37,300 nt of DNA from Flavobacteriaceae bacterium (GTDB lineage Bacteria > Bacteroidota > Bacteroidia > Flavobacteriales > Flavobacteriaceae). Positions 17,446 through 24,866 of the stretch are shown here, piece by piece (positions within the stretch are counted from its first letter, which is position 1; each line of letters opens with the position of its first letter). Below the pieces are notes generated by a model that was not told the origin of the DNA, did not search any database, and was given only the letters and a program-made list of their open reading frames with translations. Location of the stretch: contig PXFS01000067.1 of the NCBI GenBank assembly GCA_003564185.1, forward strand, positions 1 through 37,300, given 5' to 3'. The position numbers and the translations under genes were made by a program.

Positions 17446-17838
17446 CTAAATCTTCTGAATATTTTCAGAAAGAGTAGCAATAAATTTTTTAATTGGGGAT
17501 TTAATCATCATGCTCATCATAGCATTAAATTCTCCTTCAAATATCAATTTAAATTTTGAATTTTGCTCATCAACGGCATCAATATGTGCCGTTAATGTGA
17601 AGGGAAGTTTTTCGCTTTTGGCGCCTAAAATGATTTTTGAATGATCTTCTTTTTCTTTTAGTTGAAGTTTTAAAACAGGCATTCCTTTCAATTGAAAAAG
17701 AAAACTTTCACTATCAAGTAGTTCAAATTTTTCAATGCTTTCAGGAATAATTCTTTCAAAATTTTCTACACTGACTAAAAAATCAAATATTTGTTTCTGA
17801 CTCTTACTTATCTCTACTTCTGGGCTCTCTAAATGCAT
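17446..17838 (-). CDS. SRPBCC (START-like) protein
   Basis: A 130-aa protein with the predicted helix-grip (SRPBCC/polyketide cyclase-like) fold. The N-terminal pattern ISKSQKQIFDFLVSVENFERIIPE and the closing helix of this fold (MMSMMIKSPIKKFIATLSENIQ) are typical. Such proteins bind hydrophobic ligands in a deep pocket, but the ligand cannot be read from sequence. It begins 8 bp after pyrE on the same strand and is probably co-transcribed with it. The orotate phosphoribosyltransferase-SRPBCC pairing is a flavobacterial arrangement as far as I recall; no functional link is known to me. Confidence 0.8.
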   Translation of the reverse strand: MHLESPEVEISKSQKQIFDFLVSVENFERIIPESIEKFELLDSESFLFQLKGMPVLKLQLKEKEDHSKIILGAKSEKLPFTLTAHIDAVDEQNSKFKLIFEGEFNAMMSMMIKSPIKKFIATLSENIQKI

Positions 17839-17846
17839 TTGTTTAA

Positions 17847-18494
17847 TTATTTGTTATTCCAATTGGCCGGATCTATTCTCCAGTTTTTCAAGGTATTATG
17901 CTCTTTATTATTTAAATAATTGGTTTCAAAGGCCTGTTGAATTAAATGCTCATAATCACTTAAAGTAACCAAGTCAATATGCTGATCCTTAAAATTTTCT
18001 ACAGAGGTATCAAAACCATAAGTAAATATAGCAAACATGCCTTTTATTCTTGCCTGCGCCTCATTCTTTAAAGCATTAACCGCATTTATACTGCTTTTTC
18101 CAGTACTTATTAAATCTTCAACCACCACAACGTTTTGATGTTGTTCTATGTGTCCTTCTATTTGATTTTTTCTGCCGTGTTTTTTTGGTTCAGGCCTAAC
18201 ATAAACAAAAGGCAAACCCAAAACATCAGCTACTAAAATACCAATTCCAATGGCTCCTGTGGCTACACCCGCAATTACATCTGGTTTCCCCCATTTTACC
18301 TCTATGCCCTTTGCAATTTCATGAGCAACATAATTTCTAATGCTTGGGTAAGAAAGTACTATACGATTGTCACAATAAATTGGAGATTTCCAACCGCTGG
18401 CCCAAGTAAAAGGGGTTTGTGGATTCAACTTAATTGCTTTAATTTGCAATAGTAATTCGGCAGTTTTTTTGGCGTTTTGTTCATCTAAAATCAT
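17847..18494 (-). CDS. pyrE: Orotate phosphoribosyltransferase
   Basis: Joins orotate and PRPP to make orotidine 5'-phosphate in pyrimidine synthesis; cytosolic dimer. The 215-aa length is normal. The PRPP-binding motif VVVVEDLISTGKS is complete, and the upstream tracts PFTWASGWKSPIYCDNR and GVATGAIGIGILVADVLGLPFVYVR with KKHGRKNQIEGH (catalytic flexible loop) are all present. The start is ATG at 18492-18494. A TACATTTG promoter box ends only 5 nt before the ATG, so the mRNA may have almost no leader. The neighbouring NUDIX gene starts 8 bp away in the opposite direction. Confidence 0.97.
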   Translation of the reverse strand: MILDEQNAKKTAELLLQIKAIKLNPQTPFTWASGWKSPIYCDNRIVLSYPSIRNYVAHEIAKGIEVKWGKPDVIAGVATGAIGIGILVADVLGLPFVYVRPEPKKHGRKNQIEGHIEQHQNVVVVEDLISTGKSSINAVNALKNEAQARIKGMFAIFTYGFDTSVENFKDQHIDLVTLSDYEHLIQQAFETNYLNNKEHNTLKNWRIDPANWNNK

Positions 18495-18499
18495 AAGTG

Positions 18500-18507
18500 C
18501 AAATGTA
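18500..18507 (-). promoter_or_regulatory. -7 promoter box for pyrE with almost no leader
   Basis: Minus-strand TACATTTG fits TAnnTTTG exactly and is followed by CACTT and then the pyrE ATG. Transcription would begin at or within a few bases of the start codon. The box overlaps the first codons of the divergent NUDIX gene. Confidence 0.45.
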
Positions 18508-19108
18508 CAAAGTTTTTCTAAACGATATCCCCATCATTTTATCAACCCAAGAAAATTATGGGCCTGGCTATGTAAATTTGCCAATCAAGAAAGTGAAAAT
18601 CAAAAAGTTAATTAAGGATGTTAAAAATGGCCAATTTTTTTACGTCAACTTATTTCATAAAAAAGAAGAAAAGTTATTAAAACATCTAAAAAAAAAGCTG
18701 AAAACAGTAACTGCTGGTGGTGGACTTGTTAAAAATGAAGAGGGTAAAACACTTTTTATTTTTAGAAATAACCGCTGGGATTTGCCTAAAGGAGGCAAGA
18801 AGCGAAGAGAGACCATGGAAGAGTGCGCTATTAGAGAAGTACAGGAAGAAACAGGTATTGATCAGCTAGAAATCACGGAGTTTTTAACCGTTACCTATCA
18901 TATTATGAAGCGTAAAGGAAAATATAAACTTAAAGAAACGTTTTGGTTCGAAATGTTTTCTACTTCAAAAAAGAAACTCACGCCACAATTAGAAGAGGGG
19001 ATAACAAAAGTAAAGTGGAAATCTCCAGCTAAAACCGAGAAAGCCCTTACCAATACTTATGCTAACATAAAAGAATTATTTGGAATATACTCCCCTAATA
19101 AACTTTGA
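18503..19108 (+). CDS. NUDIX hydrolase
   Basis: Hydrolase of nucleoside diphosphates linked to another moiety, 201 aa. The Nudix box is complete at about residues 97-119 (GGKKRRETMEECAIREVQEE then TGI), following the fold-typical NRWDLPKGG. The frame is open from a GTG at 18497, but the ATG at 18503 gives the more natural N-terminus MYKVFLND. An N-terminal extension of about 70 residues before the Nudix core may hold a lipid- or substrate-specific segment; the substrate is unknown. The start is only 8 bp from the pyrE start on the other strand. The 3' end overlaps the convergent M14 peptidase by 14 bp. Confidence 0.9.
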   Translation: MYKVFLNDIPIILSTQENYGPGYVNLPIKKVKIKKLIKDVKNGQFFYVNLFHKKEEKLLKHLKKKLKTVTAGGGLVKNEEGKTLFIFRNNRWDLPKGGKKRRETMEECAIREVQEETGIDQLEITEFLTVTYHIMKRKGKYKLKETFWFEMFSTSKKKLTPQLEEGITKVKWKSPAKTEKALTNTYANIKELFGIYSPNKL

Positions 19109-20810
19109 ATATAGGGTAGTGCAAGTACGCCTCTTCTTGAATTCCAGATTTTTCATATATCCAATTTAATTGTGTGTAATGATTTTTAGCAAAGTCCTTG
19201 TCAGCTTTTTTTAGCGCTTCAAATTCTTCTTTTATCTTAGGGTGAGCATTCAAAAATTTTATTGCTTTCTCCTCAAATACATATGGAGAAAAACCTTCTT
19301 TTCTTTGAAGAATAGTATCAAAGAAGTTCCAATTAAAAAAGGAATCTGTAGCTTCTGGTTCTAATGTTTCTAAGATATATCTTATTCCCTTTTGATGAAC
19401 AGGCACCAGTAAGTCACCTTTTTGAAATTGAATTCTTTTATTTTTTTCTGAAGTGGTTGTATTGTAATGTAAATAATGACCTTCATAAGGAGAAGTTAAG
19501 CTTTCATAAGTTTCAATTTTCACTGCTGCAACTTCAATAAGGCTATCGGATTGAATTTGTTGAGTTTCAATACCATTAGCATTTAAACGTTCTACAACTT
19601 CGTTCCAAGCTTTTGGAATCACATAAAACTGTGGTATTCTAACCTCTTTAATAGCTTTATAATGATTGTAATAGTTCAATTCAAATTCATTGGGTTGGTC
19701 GCTATGATAAATCAATCTTTCTTGTCCTGTTAGTTCACTTTTTTGATAGCTATATGCAAAGCCTTTAAAATTATAAGGAGTTGTTTTTGTGGAATCTAAC
19801 TTCCAATGAACAGGGTAATGAGTTTGTTGTTGCCAGTAATTATTTTGCTCTTTCCTTTTTTCTTTAAGGTCTTGATGGTTTTCTTCAAGAAATTGGACAC
19901 TTTCTAGCATGGTTTCATAAGTAACTTGAACGCGATTTACATAATCTTTAAGCATATGTGTTTCTATTAAGAAACTTATATTATTCCATAGAGAAGTAAA
20001 GCCACTAGAGTATCTAGGCGTGTCTAAAAATTGTGCAAAACCATTGTTGGGTGGAGCATTAAATACATTTACGTAAGGGGTTGAAGGGATACCTTTATCA
20101 GATAAATTTTGGGTTATTTCAGGGATAACTTTATTTTCTTGATATTCAGCTAAAGGGCCACCCAACTTATTATGCTGACTAAAGAGGTAGGTGAGCGTGT
20201 ATTGATAATCAGCTCCGTTGCTCACATGATTATCAATAAATATATCGGGGTCAATTTGATGAAATAGCTCAAAAAAAGAAAAACTATTCTTAGTATCAGC
20301 TTTTATGAAATCACGATTTAAATCGTAATTTTTTGCATTCCCCCTAAAGCCATATTCCTCTGGTCCATTTTGATTAGCTCGAGTTGTAGCATTTCTGTTT
20401 AGCATACCTCCAACATTATAAGCCACTATAAAATGAATTTGAGTATGTTTAGGGAATTCATTTTTCCCACTTAAGTAATTTTCTACTAGCAGTATAGTAG
20501 CTTCAATACCATCAGGCTCACCAGGGTGAATATTGTTATTTATGAGTAAGTTGGATTGCACTTCATCAAGCGGTTGTAGCGTAACTAGATGTAATGGGTG
20601 CCCGCTATCTGTATTGCCATAGGAGTTAATTTGAATCTGGTTAGTATGCTGAGCTACTTCTTGCCAATAACTTATGATTTGTTCATAAGTTGCTGTTTGG
20701 TTTTTATGTCCATTAAAAAAAGGAATTTGAGTTTGTGAAATTAAATTTGATGCAAATAGGAAAACAGAGCTGAAACAAAAAAAAGTCTTTAAAAAAGAAT
20801 ACTTCACCAT
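19095..20810 (-). CDS. Secreted M14-family metallopeptidase
   Basis: Zinc carboxypeptidase-type peptidase, 571 aa, with a signal peptide (MVKYSFLKTFFCFSSVFLFA, then SNLISQ). The zinc-binding HxxE is NIHPGEPDG, with His95 and Glu98, and the third zinc ligand lies in FIDNHVSNGADYQYT. The probable catalytic glutamate is in FLIETHMLKDY. RNATTRANQNGPEEYGFRGNAKNYDLNRDFIK is a typical substrate-binding stretch. The C-terminal 200 residues have no domain I recognise. No T9SS sorting domain is seen, so it is probably periplasmic or surface-bound. It is divergent from a T9SS cargo gene with only 39 bp between the starts. Confidence 0.9.
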   Translation of the reverse strand: MVKYSFLKTFFCFSSVFLFASNLISQTQIPFFNGHKNQTATYEQIISYWQEVAQHTNQIQINSYGNTDSGHPLHLVTLQPLDEVQSNLLINNNIHPGEPDGIEATILLVENYLSGKNEFPKHTQIHFIVAYNVGGMLNRNATTRANQNGPEEYGFRGNAKNYDLNRDFIKADTKNSFSFFELFHQIDPDIFIDNHVSNGADYQYTLTYLFSQHNKLGGPLAEYQENKVIPEITQNLSDKGIPSTPYVNVFNAPPNNGFAQFLDTPRYSSGFTSLWNNISFLIETHMLKDYVNRVQVTYETMLESVQFLEENHQDLKEKRKEQNNYWQQQTHYPVHWKLDSTKTTPYNFKGFAYSYQKSELTGQERLIYHSDQPNEFELNYYNHYKAIKEVRIPQFYVIPKAWNEVVERLNANGIETQQIQSDSLIEVAAVKIETYESLTSPYEGHYLHYNTTTSEKNKRIQFQKGDLLVPVHQKGIRYILETLEPEATDSFFNWNFFDTILQRKEGFSPYVFEEKAIKFLNAHPKIKEEFEALKKADKDFAKNHYTQLNWIYEKSGIQEEAYLHYPIFKVY

Positions 20811-20819
20811 TATTTTAAA

Positions 20820-20827
20820 TATTTTTG
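20820..20827 (+). promoter_or_regulatory. -7 promoter box for the 303-aa T9SS cargo protein
   Basis: TATTTTTG matches TAnnTTTG. The predicted start of transcription is near 20833, about 17 nt before the ATG at 20850. No TTG at the proper -33 distance is visible. Confidence 0.4.
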
Positions 20828-20849
20828 GTAAATGTAAATAATCTAGATA

Positions 20850-21761
20850 ATGAAAAAAAAATACTTTAATCTTTTATGCTTATTTGTTTTAAGCATCAAT
20901 CTTTATGCGCAAAGCTCATCAGTTACTACAATTAGTCAAAACATAGATCAAAATAATGTAACAGGGGCAGCATTACTTTGTTGGGTAAGTGTCCCTTCCT
21001 CAGAATTTTATGGCGATTACCACCAAAACGTATATGCTCGTTCTTTTCAACTAAATGAAGACCATGATATTCATGAACCATTTTTGGTTACTTCGGTAGA
21101 AATAGGGGTAAGTCGGGGTGATGATATCACTGGAACAATTAATGTATATTATGCAGATAGTCGTGATTTGTCTGATCCAGAGAATGTCCTCACATTAGTA
21201 GAGAGTAAAGAACACACCTTTTTTTCTTTTGCAGATGAAGCTGTTGCTGTAGTTTTTGGTTGGGAAGCACTTATACCTGCAGGAAAAGTTTTAGTGGTGG
21301 AAGTGGATTTACCACCTAATCAAGAGGCTAGTGATAATGGATTTACCAATCCTAGTGATTTTAAACTTTTTGCCTTTGGGCTAAATGACGAAGGAGAAAC
21401 ACACCATGGCTGGTTTAAAGCTCCTAACTGTGATATTGATGAATATATTAATGTGAATAACATTTCAGCAAATCCGCAACAGATTATTATTAATGTTAAT
21501 GGTCAGGAGACCTTATCTGTTCAAAATGAAATTTCAAGTAGAGTTGAACTATATCCAAATCCTGTAGAAAATAAGTTATTTGTCAATTTACCAAAAGATA
21601 TTCAAATCCAAGACTTGAAATTAGTGAATGTTCAAGGCAAAAAAGTAACTATTCAACTTACTAATGAATATTTAGATTTAACTGGTTTCTCTTCGGGAGT
21701 TTATTTTCTTGAAATCAATACAAATGAAGGGAAGTACACACAAAAAATAATCAAGAAGTAA
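20850..21761 (+). CDS. T9SS type A sorting-domain protein, 303 aa
   Basis: Exported protein, with a signal peptide (MKKKYFNLLCLFVLSINLYA then Q) and a C-terminal type A sorting domain (VELYPNPVENKLFVNLP, then LVNVQGKKV and LTGFSSGVYFLEI, ending in KYTQKIIKK) that directs it through the type IX secretion system to the cell surface or medium. The middle 200 residues look like a beta-sandwich rich in acidic residues (GDDITGTINVYYADSRDLSD), but I do not recognise a domain with a known activity. It is followed after 65 bp by a TonB-dependent receptor on the same strand, which raises the possibility that it works with that receptor in binding or processing a ligand. Confidence 0.85.
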   Translation: MKKKYFNLLCLFVLSINLYAQSSSVTTISQNIDQNNVTGAALLCWVSVPSSEFYGDYHQNVYARSFQLNEDHDIHEPFLVTSVEIGVSRGDDITGTINVYYADSRDLSDPENVLTLVESKEHTFFSFADEAVAVVFGWEALIPAGKVLVVEVDLPPNQEASDNGFTNPSDFKLFAFGLNDEGETHHGWFKAPNCDIDEYINVNNISANPQQIIINVNGQETLSVQNEISSRVELYPNPVENKLFVNLPKDIQIQDLKLVNVQGKKVTIQLTNEYLDLTGFSSGVYFLEINTNEGKYTQKIIKK

Positions 21762-21826
21762 AAAAGTTATTTTTATCAGAAATAAGCTACCAATTTCTGT
21801 TGAAATATTTTTTTTGCAAATAAAAG

Positions 21827-23893
21827 ATGAATAAAAATTTACTATTATTTTTTCTACTAGTTATAATCCAATATGGATTTTCTCAGAGTGATACAACTTC
21901 ACTACAACCTGTACAACTAAGTACAAGATATGAAGTCGACTTGAGAAAGACTACTTCTCCAATAAATTTTGTAGACGAGAAAGAAATCAATAGAGATAAT
22001 AATGTAATCTTAACTCCAGTTCTTAACCGAATTCCTGGTGTATTCATGCAACAGGGTAACTTTAATACCAATCGGATCACCATAAGAGGGATAGGGGCTA
22101 GGTCTCAATTTTCAACGGATAGATTAAAGGTATATGTGGATGATATTCCTATTACCTTTGGGAATGGAGAGAGTATTTTTGAAGATATAGATTTAGAAAA
22201 CTTAGCTGAATTGAAAATTATAAAAGGGCCTAATTCAACGCCCTATGGAAGCGGTCTTGGAGGAGTGCTGCAGCTCAAGCATAAGCAACGTATTGAAGCA
22301 GGAAATCAAGCCAAGATCAATTATACACAAGGGAGTTTTGGACTTCAACGCTTCAATACGTTAGCTAATGTTCAGGAAGGAAATGCCAATTATTTGGTGA
22401 GTTATTCACAAATGCAAATTGATGGATTTAGACAAAATAGTGAGTTTGAAAGAGAATCTGTAAATTTTAAAGCATCTCTGGTGAATAATGAAAAAACAAA
22501 CTTGAATTTTTTAGGCATTTATACTCGTTTAAAAGCTTTCATACCAAGTTCAATAACCCCTACCGATTTTCAAAACAATCCTGAAATAGCACCCACTAAT
22601 TGGTTAGAGTCACAAGGTTTTGAAGCTTATGATCGTTTTGTGCTAGGAGCAAATATTAGTCACGAATTCAATAAAAATCTTAGAAATTCAACTTCTGTTT
22701 TTTCAAATTTTAGAGATAGTAATGAACCACGCCCGTTTGATATATTAACTGAAGCTAATTTTTCTTTTGGTGTAAGAAGTGTGTTTGAAAGTGAATTTAA
22801 TTTAGCTAATAGAAAGTTGAAACTTCAAACAGGAACAGAATTCATGAAGGAATTTTATTCCACTTCAACTTTTGCAAACTTATATCAAGAATTTGAAAAT
22901 TTAGGGAGTGTTAGAGGCGATATCTTGACCAATTTTGATCAGGAAAGATTTTATATTGATTATTTTATTGATGCCAATTATGAACTCACTAAACAATGGT
23001 TTTTTGACATTGGGTTTTCAGTAAATTCAACTCGATATCAGTTGGAGGATTTATTTCTTAATGATGGAATTGATACTTCGGGGAGTTTCTCTTACGGCAC
23101 TCAATTTTTACCAAAAGTTGGATTAAGTTATTTGTTGAACGAAAATCAAAGTTTACAAGCGTCTGTAAGTAAAGGCTTTTCTGTACCAACAGTTGCTGAA
23201 AGTTTAACTGAAGAAGGATTATTTAATACCGAATTAAGACCCGAGAAAGGTTGGAACTATGAGCTTGCTTGGAAGTCTAGTTGGTGGTCTAATCTACTAA
23301 CATCTGAAGTTAATGTTTACCGAATGGATGTTACCAATTTAATTGTTGCAGAACGCGTAGAGGAGGACCGTTTTGTAGGAAGAAATGCTGGTGCAACACG
23401 TCATGACGGAATAGAAGTATTATTGAAATCCTATTTGAGTATTTCTCCAAATTTTTATTTGGAACCCTATTTCTCTGGTAGTTTTAACTTTTTCAAATTT
23501 AGAGAGTTTATTGATGAGGAAGAAGATTTTTCTGGTAATGAACTTACTGGTATTCCAGCTCAGCAAATTAATCTGGGTGTAGATGCTGTTATTTATAAAA
23601 ATTTACGGTTTTTTTCAAACTTTAATTATGTGGGTAGTACGCCTGTTAATGATGAAAACTCATTATATGCTCCAGCATACCGATTAATCAATTTAAAAAT
23701 GGACTACGAATGGCAAATTCATCAAAGTTTAAAGGCACAGTTTAGTCTTGGGGTGAATAATGCATTAAATGAAAACTATGTAGCAAGTGTTCTTCCAAAC
23801 GCAGTTGGTTTTGGAGGAGCAGAACCACGCTTTTTCTATCCAGGTTTACCTCGAAATTACTTTGGTAGTATTCACCTTGTATATGATTTTTAA
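21827..23893 (+). CDS. TonB-dependent receptor, FecA-like
   Basis: Outer-membrane receptor, 688 aa, complete. The signal peptide is MNKNLLLFFLLVIIQYGFSQ; no carboxypeptidase-like N-terminal domain is present, so the plug begins almost at once (VDLRKTTSPINFVDEKEI). Plug motifs are PVLNRIPGVFMQQGNFNTN, then RITIRGIGARSQFS, VYVDDIPIT and the closing IIKGPNSTPYGSGLGGVLQL. The barrel follows, ending in the terminal YDF. The short form without the extra domain resembles receptors for iron chelates or small molecules such as thiamin or siderophores, not the SusC polysaccharide type, and no SusD gene is nearby. The substrate is not identifiable. A strong terminator lies 125 bp downstream. Confidence 0.93.
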   Translation: MNKNLLLFFLLVIIQYGFSQSDTTSLQPVQLSTRYEVDLRKTTSPINFVDEKEINRDNNVILTPVLNRIPGVFMQQGNFNTNRITIRGIGARSQFSTDRLKVYVDDIPITFGNGESIFEDIDLENLAELKIIKGPNSTPYGSGLGGVLQLKHKQRIEAGNQAKINYTQGSFGLQRFNTLANVQEGNANYLVSYSQMQIDGFRQNSEFERESVNFKASLVNNEKTNLNFLGIYTRLKAFIPSSITPTDFQNNPEIAPTNWLESQGFEAYDRFVLGANISHEFNKNLRNSTSVFSNFRDSNEPRPFDILTEANFSFGVRSVFESEFNLANRKLKLQTGTEFMKEFYSTSTFANLYQEFENLGSVRGDILTNFDQERFYIDYFIDANYELTKQWFFDIGFSVNSTRYQLEDLFLNDGIDTSGSFSYGTQFLPKVGLSYLLNENQSLQASVSKGFSVPTVAESLTEEGLFNTELRPEKGWNYELAWKSSWWSNLLTSEVNVYRMDVTNLIVAERVEEDRFVGRNAGATRHDGIEVLLKSYLSISPNFYLEPYFSGSFNFFKFREFIDEEEDFSGNELTGIPAQQINLGVDAVIYKNLRFFSNFNYVGSTPVNDENSLYAPAYRLINLKMDYEWQIHQSLKAQFSLGVNNALNENYVASVLPNAVGFGGAEPRFFYPGLPRNYFGSIHLVYDF

Positions 23894-24017
23894 AATTAAA
23901 TAAGCTAATTGTCTAATTTATTAATAGTAAAAAGATAGAAAGTTTCATTTTTTCAAAATTTGAAATATCAAATTGAATCCAGCTCAACTAGGTAAGTAAA
24001 TGAAAAATATTTCAAAT

Positions 24018-24054
24018 AAAAAAGGCTATTCATATTTATAGAATAGCCTTTTTA
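24018..24054. terminator. Bidirectional intrinsic terminator
   Basis: AAAAAGGCTATTC and GAATAGCCTTTTT form a 13-bp stem with a 9-nt loop (24032-24040), flanked by A-runs and T-runs on both sides. It lies between the ends of the TonB-dependent receptor (+) and the exported Arg/Gly-rich protein (-) and can stop both. Confidence 0.85.
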
Positions 24055-24079
24055 TCAAATGAAGTTACGACTTTATTGA

Positions 24080-24577
24080 CTAACCTCTATTTCCTCTCAC
24101 CCTTTTCCTATCTCTTTCTTTACCTTGTCTTTCACCTCTTTGTCCACGCGCTTCACCTTTTCTTACTCCTCTACGTTGGCGTTCTGATACACGTTCTCCT
24201 CTTTCTTCTTTCATCTCTTTCCACTTCTTGAATTGATCATCAGAAAGAATAGATTTCATTTTCTCTTCCGTAGCTTCTTTCCTTGAATTCATAGAATTAT
24301 TTCTTACTGTTTTTAAATCAGAACCATCTGCACTTACAGTTTGATTTGCACTTCTACGTTGAACCATTTCTCTCTTAGAAACTCTAGATTCTTTTTGTAC
24401 TTCAGTAAAATAGATCTTTAATTCTTCTTTTTGATTTTCATTTAACTGTAGCTCTGCATCCAAGCGATCAATTTTTTGTTGAGCTCTTTTTTCAGGGTCT
24501 ACTTGTTGCATTTGTCTTTTTTGAGAAAAGCCAAAAGTTGTTGTTAAAGCTAATGCTAGTACGATTGTATATTTCAT
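24080..24577 (-). CDS. Exported Arg/Gly-rich protein
   Basis: A 165-aa protein starting at the ATG at 24577 (MKYTIVLALALTTTFGFSQ, a clear signal peptide; a longer frame beginning at 24664 would put the signal peptide inside the protein). After cleavage, residues about 22-110 are charged and helical (QQVDPEKRAQQKIDRLDAEL, LNENQKEELKIYFTEVQKE, and LSDDQFKKWKEMKEER), a pattern similar to Spy/CpxP-like or DUF4890 periplasmic proteins that use LTxxQ-type repeats. The C-terminal 40 residues are a low-complexity Arg/Gly/Glu tract (RGERVSERQRRGVRKGEARG and so on). Periplasmic, possibly a chaperone-like or envelope-stress protein; the function is inferred only weakly. Divergent from the small membrane protein gene, with 100 bp between them. 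Confidence 0.8.
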   Translation of the reverse strand: MKYTIVLALALTTTFGFSQKRQMQQVDPEKRAQQKIDRLDAELQLNENQKEELKIYFTEVQKESRVSKREMVQRRSANQTVSADGSDLKTVRNNSMNSRKEATEEKMKSILSDDQFKKWKEMKEERGERVSERQRRGVRKGEARGQRGERQGKERDRKRVRGNRG

Positions 24578-24625
24578 TGTTTTTAATTTTATAGAATAGT
24601 TTTCAATTACCATGCCAAAAAATAA

Positions 24626-24655
24626 TTTGTCAATTAAAAAACTTTGGTATTTTTG
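24626..24655 (+). promoter_or_regulatory. Promoter for small membrane protein-xseAB
   Basis: TTTG at 24626-24629, 18 nt of spacer, then TATTTTTG at 24648-24655: both elements fit the Bacteroidota -33/-7 promoter (TTTG, about 19 nt, TAnnTTTG). Transcription should start near 24661, 17 nt before the ATG at 24678. It is the best promoter candidate in the window. Confidence 0.7.
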
Positions 24656-24677
24656 TTTACTCAAAAATTAGACAAAC

Positions 24678-24863
24678 ATGGGAATGATGAATAAAAATAC
24701 TGTTTTAGCTTGGGCAACTTTAATTATGATTGTTGTTGGTTTAGGCTTAATTGCTTTAGGTCTGTTTCGCTATCAAGAGATAGCTGGATGGGGCTTTGGT
24801 GCAGTAGGGATAGGTTTTTTAGCTAATGCTTGGGTGTTTAATGCCTTAAAAGGAAGAGTATAG
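24678..24863 (+). CDS. CAL67264-family small membrane protein
   Basis: A 61-aa integral membrane protein with two hydrophobic helices (about residues 8-28 and 35-55) joined by a short polar turn (FRYQEIAGW). The sequence MNKNTVLAWATLIMIVVGLG, and GWGFGAVGIGFL near the second helix, matches the small family that NCBI calls CAL67264 family membrane protein, named after a Gramella locus, which I know only from that name. The function is unknown. The ATG is 24678, with a second in-frame ATG at 24687. xseA starts 3 bp after its stop codon, so it heads an operon with the exonuclease VII genes and has its own well-formed promoter. Confidence 0.85.
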   Translation: MGMMNKNTVLAWATLIMIVVGLGLIALGLFRYQEIAGWGFGAVGIGFLANAWVFNALKGRV

Positions 24864-24866
24864 CGT

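Noticed and set aside
21777-21800. CAGAAAT/ATTTCTG hairpin between the T9SS cargo gene and the TonB-dependent receptor
   Set aside because: A 7-bp AT-rich stem with a T-run 14 nt away is too weak to call a terminator; the two genes may be co-transcribed.
21827-23893. SusC/SusD-type polysaccharide utilisation locus
   Set aside because: The receptor lacks the SusC N-terminal extension, and there is no SusD, glycoside hydrolase or carbohydrate sensor gene nearby.
24578-24664. Longer start for the Arg/Gly-rich exported protein at 24664
   Set aside because: It would place 29 polar residues ahead of a clear signal peptide; the ATG at 24577 is the natural start.
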